NCBI GenBank assembly: GCA_009773975.1
Contig: VSMX01000016.1
Span: 17,711-23,490, forward strand
DNA length: 5,780 nucleotides
Direction: 5' to 3'
Source of the DNA: Desulfovibrio sp.
GTDB lineage: Bacteria; Desulfobacterota; Desulfovibrionia; Desulfovibrionales; Desulfovibrionaceae
Under the pieces are notes generated by a model. It had not been told where the DNA came from and ran no database searches. It saw only the letters and a program-made list of their open reading frames with translations. A program made the translations under genes and the position numbers. Positions 1 to 4,610 of this stretch are shown here, one piece after another. How positions within the stretch are numbered: position 1 is the stretch's first letter; every line of letters begins with the position of its first letter.

Positions 1-565
1 GCACTTTCCTGCGCAGGATTGGCGGCATGATGATGGCCTTGTCCCGCCATTTTGGCAGAAGCGGCGGCTGGTAAAAGGAAATCAGCAAATTGTGGTCGGT
101 AGGCCGGAAAAGATACTTTGGCGTCAGCCCCTGGATGAAAAAATCCGCGCGCATATCGGGCAGCAAGTCGTGCTCGCAGAGGGTTATGACATGCTGGTGA
201 TCGAGGGTCAGGCAGGGAATGCCGGCCCTTTCGGCTGCCCGTGGCGTGAAATATTCAAGATCTGTAATGCAGATATCGGGCTTGAAACTGTCAATCAGAC
301 CCTGAACATGGGCAATGTGCTTTTCCCGCTGAAGCAGAAGCGGAAGCGCGCGCGAGATTGTGGCCCCGAAATCGACCTTGTAGTTTTTGAAGACAGTCCC
401 AAGATTGGGGATGCGTTCAAGACGGAATTCCGGCTCAAGCACCTCCGGCGCGTCATCGCCGCCCACAAAAAGAAATTCATGTTCGGGCATTCCGCGGGCT
501 ATTGTCAGGCCCCGCATGGCATGGCCATGCCCCGTGCCATGCACTGCGTAGAGTATTTTCGCCAT
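1..565 (-). CDS. MJ1255-type glycosyltransferase, N-terminal part (runs off left edge)
   Basis: An open frame of 188 codons runs from ATG at 565 to the window edge without a stop, so the C-terminal half is missing. The protein opens MAKILYAVHGTGHGHAMRG: a first beta strand followed by a glycine/histidine-rich loop (residues 10-19) and Arg18, the signature of GT-B glycosyltransferases of the MJ1255 type, distantly related to MurG. Further family-like features are FLFVGGDD (31-38), the segment DICITDLEYFTPRAAE (97-112) and CLTLDHQHV (118-126). These enzymes are thought to move a sugar from a nucleotide donor onto a lipid or surface glycan; the donor domain would lie beyond the window, so the substrate cannot be inferred. 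The N-terminus is cytoplasmic, with no signal peptide. No Shine-Dalgarno sequence precedes the ATG; an earlier ATG at 573 is in another frame. The family call is fairly sure, the exact function unknown. Confidence 0.85.
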   Translation of the reverse strand, partial: MAKILYAVHGTGHGHAMRGLTIARGMPEHEFLFVGGDDAPEVLEPEFRLERIPNLGTVFKNYKVDFGATISRALPLLLQREKHIAHVQGLIDSFKPDICITDLEYFTPRAAERAGIPCLTLDHQHVITLCEHDLLPDMRADFFIQGLTPKYLFRPTDHNLLISFYQPPLLPKWRDKAIIMPPILRRKV

Positions 566-571
566 GAGGCC

Positions 572-601
572 ATTATTAATTTGATGCCGGCCAAAATGCA
601 A
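572..601 (-). promoter_or_regulatory. Candidate promoter of the glycosyltransferase, possibly leaderless
   Basis: On the minus strand a -10-like AATAAT (577-572) lies 18 nt downstream of TTGCAT (601-596), a weak -35 with three of six consensus bases. The -10 box ends six bases before the ATG at 565, so transcription would begin at or very near the A of the start codon. This agrees with the lack of any ribosome binding site there. It is a prediction from consensus matching only, in AT-rich sequence where chance matches are common. Confidence 0.3.
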
Positions 602-609
602 ATGATATT
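581..609 (+). promoter_or_regulatory. Candidate plus-strand promoter for a small RNA
   Basis: TTGATG (581-586) and GATATT (604-609) each match four of six sigma70 consensus bases, with the ideal 17-nt spacing. Initiation would fall near 616. It overlaps the proposed glycosyltransferase promoter on the other strand, so the two could interfere. The main support is the plus-strand terminator at 761-798, which needs some upstream transcript; the boxes alone are modest. Confidence 0.3.
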
Positions 610-615
610 TGCCGT

Positions 616-798
616 GGAGTATTTTCGGGGGGCCCCATCGCTAACGCTGTCGCCTCTGCGCCAGCTGGCGCGAGCAGCAATAATTACTCCGCAAACGTAA
701 AGAGCGACAGTAACCCCTTTACAATACGCCGGTAATAGATACCGCTGCGATTTTGCTTCCAAAGCCCGGCCCAGTTTTCCAACTGACCGGGCTTTTTT
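616..798 (+). ncRNA. Candidate structured small RNA (about 183 nt)
   Basis: No plus-strand reading frame here looks like a gene, yet the stretch sits between a plausible plus-strand promoter and a strong plus-strand terminator. It is rich in inverted repeats: the 14-bp palindrome GCGCCAGCTGGCGC (658-671), GGAGTA (616-621) with TACTCC (685-690), CTGTCGCCTCT (647-657) with AGAGCGACAG (701-710, one bulged base), GTAAAG/CTTTAC (697-702 and 717-722), and a five-pair hairpin CGGTA/TACCG (730-744). The second and third pairings cross, so they would be alternatives or a pseudoknot. I looked for 6S, SRP, tmRNA, tRNA and RNase P signatures and recognise none. It could instead be a long untranslated leader read from the opposite strand. 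The boundaries are approximate. Confidence 0.35.
761..798 (+). terminator. Rho-independent terminator, plus strand
   Basis: Nine uninterrupted pairs (761-769 with 787-795, AAAGCCCGG/CCGGGCTTT) close an inner five-pair stem (772-776 with 781-785) with a TTCC loop, followed by six T residues (793-798). Read on the minus strand the hairpin is followed by only three U, so the orientation is plus. No protein gene on the plus strand precedes it, which is the main argument for an RNA gene here. Confidence 0.8.
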
Positions 799-1063
799 CG
801 TGCGCCGTCCAGGTCCCGTTTCAAGGATGCGCAAATCCGCCAGATTGCGGGGGAAGTTTTTTGGGGGATGGATACATGCTGCGGTGTATGGGCCTGAACC
901 AGTTGCCCACTTTTCCCGTTTTCAAAATTTCTTTGCCTCCCACACGGTATTTGCCGTGCTTAATGGATTTTGCCAGGCAAGCGAAATGCTTCCGCATATT
1001 TGCGCTCAATCGATCTTGCGACCGGACAGGAATATTCTTTGATGTTTTTTTCAGGTGTACTTT
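799..1063. other. Intergenic stretch with no supported feature
   Basis: This is the 265 bp between the plus-strand terminator and the end of the BOF gene. A 58-codon minus-strand frame (ATG at 997, stop at 821) has a basic product, but no clear ribosome binding site and codon use no different from background; it is not called. A small hairpin CACGGTATTTGCCGTG (942-957) lacks a T-run. I see no convincing terminator for the BOF gene. Confidence 0.5.
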
Positions 1064-1450
1064 TCATTTCAATACATCAAGCCTGTCCACATCAATTTCT
1101 GTCGGCACGCCAAAATCCTTTTCCACTTCTCCGAAAATCCGCACGGTATTGTCCGGGGTTACATTCTGGCCGCGAAAATCATCGTCATCAATCTCGATGG
1201 TGATTTCACCGGTTGCATCGCGGAAAAGATATTTGTCGCCGCTGACGCGGGAGACGATGTTGCCTGTCAGGGTAACATGGGTGTCGTCCCTCATTCCTTT
1301 TGCTGCCTGGACAGTTGTATTGTTGGTGGCGCCGGGGCCGGTAAAGCCGCCCCTGCCATCAGCCGCGGGCGCGGAAGTTGCGCCTGTAAATCCGGCCTGG
1401 ACAGGCATGGCAAATAAAAGGGCGAAAATAATCAGGGTTAATGCGCGCAT
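1064..1450 (-). CDS. Secreted YgiW/YdeI-family BOF (OB-fold) protein
   Basis: 128 aa. Residues 1-19 form a signal peptide (MRAL, hydrophobic core, then VQA before Gly20), so the mature protein is periplasmic. Two glycine-rich FTG segments follow (GFTGATS at 20-26 and GGFTGPG at 34-40), the same doubled element I recall in E. coli YgiW. The BOF domain covers about 46-127: TTVQAAKGMRDDTHVTLTGN, then YLFRDATGEITIEIDDDDF (74-92), TPDNTVRIFGEVEKD (98-112) and EIDVDRLDVL (118-127). This matches the family closely in order and length. YgiW-type proteins are linked to peroxide and metal stress and to envelope homeostasis; the OB-like fold has no known catalytic site. The start is set by AAAAGGAGAACAAAATG, with a clear GGAG six bases before ATG; longer upstream starts would spoil the signal peptide. 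It is probably the last gene of the dxr operon, or has its own promoter. Confidence 0.9.
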   Translation of the reverse strand: MRALTLIIFALLFAMPVQAGFTGATSAPAADGRGGFTGPGATNNTTVQAAKGMRDDTHVTLTGNIVSRVSGDKYLFRDATGEITIEIDDDDFRGQNVTPDNTVRIFGEVEKDFGVPTEIDVDRLDVLK

Positions 1451-1487
1451 TTTGTTCTCCTTTTGAATTCTGGGCGTTAATTCGGTT

Positions 1488-1601
1488 TTAATCCTGCATA
1501 CGTCTGCCATTTCTGTCAATCAGTTTCCAGGCCTGCGCACAGGCGGAAAGGATAGCGGCAGTGGCAATCACGCCCTTTTCGCGGATTTCATCAAAGTTCA
1601 C
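1488..1601 (-). CDS. Possible 37-codon small ORF, unknown function
   Basis: Between the reductase stop and the BOF start lies a frame from GTG at 1601 to TAA at 1488. It reads VNFDEIREKGVIATAAILSA up to residue 20, followed by CAQAWKLIDRNGRRMQD. The composition is protein-like: an acidic start, an alanine-rich amphipathic or mildly hydrophobic middle with one Cys, and a basic tail. It begins 10 nt after the reductase stop, a spacing suited to translational coupling. Against it, the start is GTG, only an A-rich stretch precedes it rather than a Shine-Dalgarno sequence, and a frame this short can occur by chance. No family is recognised. It might be a fragment of a decayed gene. Confidence 0.25.
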   Translation of the reverse strand: MNFDEIREKGVIATAAILSACAQAWKLIDRNGRRMQD

Positions 1602-1611
1602 TGTTTTTTTG

Positions 1612-2463
1612 CTATTTGGTTATCTTGAACAGGGCGCTAACATCCTCATCGCCGATGCCTTCTTCGTGGCCTTGCTGCAGATATTGCAGGGTCTGGGCAA
1701 AAAGTTTTGGCTTGTAGCCCCAGGCGGCGGCCATAGCGCAGCCAAGCCGCAAGTCCTTGGCCGCTATGTCGATGCTGAACCTGGCCTTGTAGTCGCCGGC
1801 CTCCATCCAGGGGCCGCGCGTTTTCATCTGGAAGCTGGCGCAGCCTGTATCAAGCAGCAAATCCAGCAGCTCATTGCCATCCATGCCGGCCAGCTGGCCA
1901 ACGCGCAGGCCTTCCGCCACAAGCGCAACATTTGACATGCCGATCAGGTTGCTGATCAGTTTTACAGCGCAGGCCGCATCAACTGTCCTGAGGTCATGGG
2001 GCTTGCCGATTTTCTTCAGGATGGGCATCAATTTCTCTACTGACGGCCTGTCGCCTCCAACAAAGAAGGGCGCGTTACCCTCTGCCGCAATGGCAGGAGT
2101 TTTGCTGACAGTTGCCTGGACATAGCCAATGCCGCGCGCCGCTGCTGCCTGGGCGAGTTTTTCGGCCGTGGCCGGATCCAGGGTGCTGAACTCCAGATGG
2201 ATTGAGCCGGGCCGCATTTTGGCGTAGAGGCCATCGCTGCCCAGAACCGTGTCCATGACGTGTTGGGGCATGGGGAGGCAGGTGCAGAGCACGTCGCAAT
2301 CCGCGAGGTCTGCGATTTTTGCCGCAGCCGTGGCGCCGTGGGAGGTGAAATCTTCCGCGCAGGCATCGCGGCGCGTGTAGATGTTCAGCTTTTCGCCAGC
2401 CTTGAGCAGGTTCATGGCCAGAGGGGCGCCCATGTTGCCCAGTCCCAGAAATGAAAAATGCAT
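1612..2463 (-). CDS. Beta-hydroxyacid dehydrogenase-family NAD(P)-dependent oxidoreductase
   Basis: 283 aa, normal length for the 3-hydroxyisobutyrate dehydrogenase / tartronate semialdehyde reductase / glyoxylate reductase family, which interconverts short hydroxyacids and semialdehydes in the cytoplasm. The Rossmann signature FLGLGNMGAPLAMNLL is at 5-20. TRRD (30-33) after the second beta strand suggests NADPH preference (inference). The catalytic helix holds Lys168 and Asn172 in VKLISN (167-172), and the C-terminal domain has the conserved KDLRL (236-240). The substrate loop is unusual: QATVSKTP (116-123) stands where most members have DAPVSGG, keeping Ser120 but losing the Asp, Pro and Gly. 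The substrate therefore cannot be assigned, and the enzyme could be divergent in specificity. The ATG is preceded by ACGGAGTTCACC, a good ribosome binding site. The 22-nt gap behind dxr points to co-transcription. Confidence 0.85.
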   Translation of the reverse strand: MHFSFLGLGNMGAPLAMNLLKAGEKLNIYTRRDACAEDFTSHGATAAAKIADLADCDVLCTCLPMPQHVMDTVLGSDGLYAKMRPGSIHLEFSTLDPATAEKLAQAAAARGIGYVQATVSKTPAIAAEGNAPFFVGGDRPSVEKLMPILKKIGKPHDLRTVDAACAVKLISNLIGMSNVALVAEGLRVGQLAGMDGNELLDLLLDTGCASFQMKTRGPWMEAGDYKARFSIDIAAKDLRLGCAMAAAWGYKPKLFAQTLQYLQQGHEEGIGDEDVSALFKITK

Positions 2464-2485
2464 GGTGAACTCCGTTTTTGCAGGG

Positions 2486-3799
2486 TTATTTGCCCAACGC
2501 CTGCTGCGTCGCGGCCTTCAGGACAAAATTGCGTACCTGATGATCAAGCTCCATAATGGGTTTGCCCATCTCAAGCGCAAGCGCGGCTATATCCTGCGGT
2601 GTGGTTGGCAAAACAGCAGGCAGCTTTGCGGACTCAAGCTTGACGCCGCCCAATTCCTCCATGGCCTTGCGCACATACATGGCAATTTCTGTCCACGAAA
2701 TCCGCCCGTCAAGAAATAACTCCACGCAAATTTCATTGGCGGCATTCAGGATTACGCAGGCGGATGGCAAACCTTCGCTTTCCGGGGCCCGCAAGGCCTG
2801 CCGCCCCAGCGAAAGCGCGGGGAAAACTTTCGCATCCGGCCTGGCAAATTCCAGCCTGCCAACTTTTGCCAGGTCCAGCGCGCCAATATCGTGGGGCTCC
2901 GCATTTGGCCAAAGCAGGCAAAAAGCTATGGGCAGGCGCATATCCGGCATGCCAAGCTGGGCCAGAATCGAGCCGTCCACAAACTCCACCATGGAATGCA
3001 CTATGGATTGAGGCTGAATCAGGATTTCAATCCTCTCCTTGTCAACCCCAAACAATTGCACAGCCTCGATTAGTTCCAGGGCCTTGTTCATCATTGTGGA
3101 AGAATCAATGCTGATCTTTTGCCCCATTTTCCATGTTGGGTGGGCGAGGGCGTCTTTTGGCGTGATTTTGGCCAGATCTTCCATCTTTTTTTTGTAAAAA
3201 GGACCGCCGGACGCCGTGATGATAATTTTTTTGATATTTTGACCGCGTCCTGCAAGACATTGAAAAATCGCATTATGTTCGGAATCAATCGGCAGGATTG
3301 AGGCGTGGCTTGTCGCGCAAATTTCCCTGACAAGAGGGCCGGCCAGAACAAGAGATTCCTTGTTGGCGAGACACACTGTCTTTCCCGCCAGCACGCCTGC
3401 AAGGGTGGCGCAAAGGCCCATGCCTCCGCTTTGCGCGGAAACAACCATATCGGCTTCCGGCATGGCGGCCATTTCCGCGTATGCCCTCTGGCCAGAGCCG
3501 ATTTGGAGCTTCCAGGACAGCCTGGCGGCAAGCTCGTTGGCAATTTCCGCGCTCTGCATGGCAATGTGGCCCGGTTTGAATTCTTCGGCCTGTTTGGACA
3601 TTTCGCGCATATTTCGGCCGCCAGCCAGGCCGATTATCTGAAGAGCGCTTTTCTTTTGCCGCGCAATGTCGAGAACACTTCTGCCGATTGAACCAGTGGA
3701 ACCCAGAACAACAATTTTACGCGTTTTGGGCAAGTTTGCTGGGGGATTGCTGATATAATCAATGATTGGTCCGCCAAGACCTGGACATAAGGTAGTCAT
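2486..3799 (-). CDS. dxr: 1-deoxy-D-xylulose 5-phosphate reductoisomerase (DXR, IspC)
   Basis: Converts DXP to 2-C-methyl-D-erythritol 4-phosphate with NADPH and a divalent metal, the committed step of the MEP isoprenoid pathway, in the cytoplasm. From ATG 3799 the protein is 437 aa. Visible motifs: NADPH loop GSTGSIG (33-39), LANKESLV (144-151), metal-binding Asp172 and Glu174 in PIDSEHNAIFQ (170-180), ASGGPF (196-201), the active-site flap HPTWKMG (220-226), and IDSSTMMNKALELIEA (231-246) with Asn238, Lys239 and the metal ligand Glu242. The C-terminal helical domain is present, so the enzyme looks intact. It carries about 25 extra residues before the NADPH loop compared with E. coli DXR. 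The start is uncertain: ATG 3799 and an in-frame TTG at 3823 both lack a good ribosome binding site, and a start nearer the Rossmann fold (TTG 3733) is possible. The usual neighbours uppS, cdsA and rseP are absent. Confidence 0.95.
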   Translation of the reverse strand: MTTLCPGLGGPIIDYISNPPANLPKTRKIVVLGSTGSIGRSVLDIARQKKSALQIIGLAGGRNMREMSKQAEEFKPGHIAMQSAEIANELAARLSWKLQIGSGQRAYAEMAAMPEADMVVSAQSGGMGLCATLAGVLAGKTVCLANKESLVLAGPLVREICATSHASILPIDSEHNAIFQCLAGRGQNIKKIIITASGGPFYKKKMEDLAKITPKDALAHPTWKMGQKISIDSSTMMNKALELIEAVQLFGVDKERIEILIQPQSIVHSMVEFVDGSILAQLGMPDMRLPIAFCLLWPNAEPHDIGALDLAKVGRLEFARPDAKVFPALSLGRQALRAPESEGLPSACVILNAANEICVELFLDGRISWTEIAMYVRKAMEELGGVKLESAKLPAVLPTTPQDIAALALEMGKPIMELDHQVRNFVLKAATQQALGK

Positions 3800-3827
3800 T
3801 TGCTTTATCTGTGAGTTTGGCAAGAAT

Positions 3828-3845
3828 CTGTCTTCATGAAGACAG
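3828..3845. promoter_or_regulatory. 18-bp perfect palindrome upstream of dxr
   Basis: CTGTCTTCATGAAGACAG is identical to its reverse complement over all 18 bases. It lies 28 nt upstream of the dxr ATG at 3799 and four bases before the alternative TTG at 3823. It could be an operator for a dimeric repressor, or a hairpin in the dxr leader (seven pairs, four-base loop). No U-run follows, so it is not a terminator. The symmetry is certain, the function inferred. Confidence 0.45.
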
Positions 3846-3858
3846 GTTGCTGGTTATG

Positions 3859-3891
3859 GAAAATCCGGAGATATGAACATATCCCCGGATT
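3859..3891 (-). terminator. Terminator hairpin after the lipoprotein gene
   Basis: AATCCGG-A-GATATG (3862-3875) faces CATATC-C-CCGGATT (3878-3891): 14 facing positions with a single A/C mismatch, which on the minus-strand RNA becomes a G-U pair. The minus-strand hairpin is followed by ATTTTCC. It starts nine bases after the lipoprotein stop. The U-run is short, so termination may be partial, allowing some read-through into dxr. Confidence 0.65.
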
Positions 3892-3900
3892 GAATTTCAA

Positions 3901-4500
3901 CTAATCATTCCATTTGCGACCGTCATAATGAATCAGTTCGGTCATTCTGCGTGTGCGGGTCTGTTCGCAAGGGGCGGCAAGGGCGGCCTTCCTGGTAGCG
4001 CCGCGGCATTCGAAAATCTGCTCGTTATAACGGATAATGCCTACATACTGGCCGGCTGTGGCGCCTGGCTTCATTTCCGTACTGACATTATTTGTATCGA
4101 CCTGATTGTAGGTGGCAATAAACTGGCCGCCAGCCTGGCGGACCTCCTTGTTGGCCTTGTTGGGCAGCAAGGTGCGGGAGGACTGGCCCACCAGCTTTTT
4201 GCCCATCTGGTCAAGTTCGGCCTTTATCTGGGCTTCCGATTTATGACCCTTTTGTGAGGTTTTGGTCGCTTTTTCCTTTTTGGCTTTTGCCTCTTTTTTT
4301 GTTTCTTTCTTCGTTTCCTTTGCCTTTTCCTTTTTGGCAGGCGCGGGAGTCGGTTCAGGTGCTGGCTGCGGGTCGCCCTGGACTATGGGTTCCGAACCTG
4401 CAGCGGGAACACCAGTCGCGCCGCTTTCATCGCTTGAGCCAAACCAGGCGCAGCCCGAAAGCAGGCCCAGCATTGCGGTAATGGCAAGAATTTTGCGCAT
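3901..4500 (-). CDS. Lipoprotein with Pro/Lys-rich stalk and unrecognised C-terminal domain
   Basis: 199 aa. A lipoprotein signal MRKILAITAMLGLLSGC has lipobox L-S-G-Cys17. The residue after the Cys is Ala, not Asp, which favours outer-membrane sorting if Lol rules apply. Residues 18-55 are a flexible Gly/Ser then Pro/Ala/Glu-rich linker (PQPAPEPTPAPA at 44-55). Residues 56-86 form a lysine/glutamate-rich stretch built from KKE and KET units, probably helical or extended and highly charged. About 87-199 looks globular, with YNQVDTNNVSTEMKPGATAG (131-150) and two cysteines, Cys165 and Cys178, that could form a disulfide in the periplasm. I do not recognise this domain. The start is set by AGAGGAGGCACAATG. 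The stalk resembles segments that span the periplasm or contact peptidoglycan, and the gene sits beside a peptidoglycan-binding OmpA-type protein, so an envelope role is likely. Confidence 0.8.
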   Translation of the reverse strand: MRKILAITAMLGLLSGCAWFGSSDESGATGVPAAGSEPIVQGDPQPAPEPTPAPAKKEKAKETKKETKKEAKAKKEKATKTSQKGHKSEAQIKAELDQMGKKLVGQSSRTLLPNKANKEVRQAGGQFIATYNQVDTNNVSTEMKPGATAGQYVGIIRYNEQIFECRGATRKAALAAPCEQTRTRRMTELIHYDGRKWND

Positions 4501-4552
4501 TGTGCCTCCTCTTAAAGTTTGTGCTGAAAATTGCCTTGTTACGATATCCATG

Positions 4553-4594
4553 AAAAACAAAGCCGGGCGGCTTTCGCCGTCCGGCTTTGTTTTT
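4553..4594 (-). terminator. Bidirectional Rho-independent terminator after the VWA-OmpA gene
   Basis: Nineteen pairs (4553-4571 with 4576-4594), all Watson-Crick except one G-T pair (4567/4580), enclose a four-base loop. On the minus strand the loop is GAAA closed by C-G, a stable GNRA tetraloop, and the 3' arm ends in UUUUU. The plus strand also ends in T's. It begins 16 bases after the VWA-OmpA stop. The lipoprotein gene must then use a promoter within 4501-4552, where I see no strong consensus. Confidence 0.9.
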
Positions 4595-4610
4595 AGTTCA
4601 GATTTGGAGC

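Larger units (their letters stand above)
547..627. repeat. Pair of 15-bp direct repeats, 14/15 identical
   Basis: CGTAGAGTATTTTCG (547-561) and CGTGGAGTATTTTCG (613-627) differ only at the fourth base. The first copy is the complement of glycosyltransferase codons 2-7; the second lies at the 5' end of the proposed plus-strand RNA. An RNA carrying the second copy could pair with the glycosyltransferase message over all 15 positions, the single difference giving a G-U pair. The match is directly visible; a regulatory role is inference, and a small chance duplication remains possible. Confidence 0.6.

Noticed and set aside
92..700. 202-residue plus-strand frame
   Set aside because: It lies opposite the glycosyltransferase, whose translation shows clear family motifs; the plus-strand product shows none.
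690..760. Possible tRNA ending in GCTTCCA
   Set aside because: No acceptor stem closes it and there is no GGTTCRA T-loop; only a small isolated hairpin is present.
821..997. 58-codon minus-strand frame with a basic product
   Set aside because: No clear ribosome binding site before the ATG, codon use like background, no recognised motif; conservation in relatives would be needed.
753..1466. 237-residue plus-strand frame
   Set aside because: It runs through the terminator and antisense to the BOF gene; no family features or start signal.
1451..1519. Longer BOF start giving 151 residues
   Set aside because: It would put more than 20 residues before the signal peptide, while the internal ATG has a clear GGAG site.
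2556..3114. Overlapping plus-strand frames inside dxr
   Set aside because: dxr carries all its catalytic motifs through this region; the antisense products are low-complexity shadows.
3895..3900. TTGAAA as a -35 box for dxr
   Set aside because: No matching -10 at usual spacing, and it would overlap the terminator hairpin.
4501..4560. Longer lipoprotein start giving 219 residues
   Set aside because: The extension precedes the lipobox signal and covers the ribosome binding site of the ATG at 4500.
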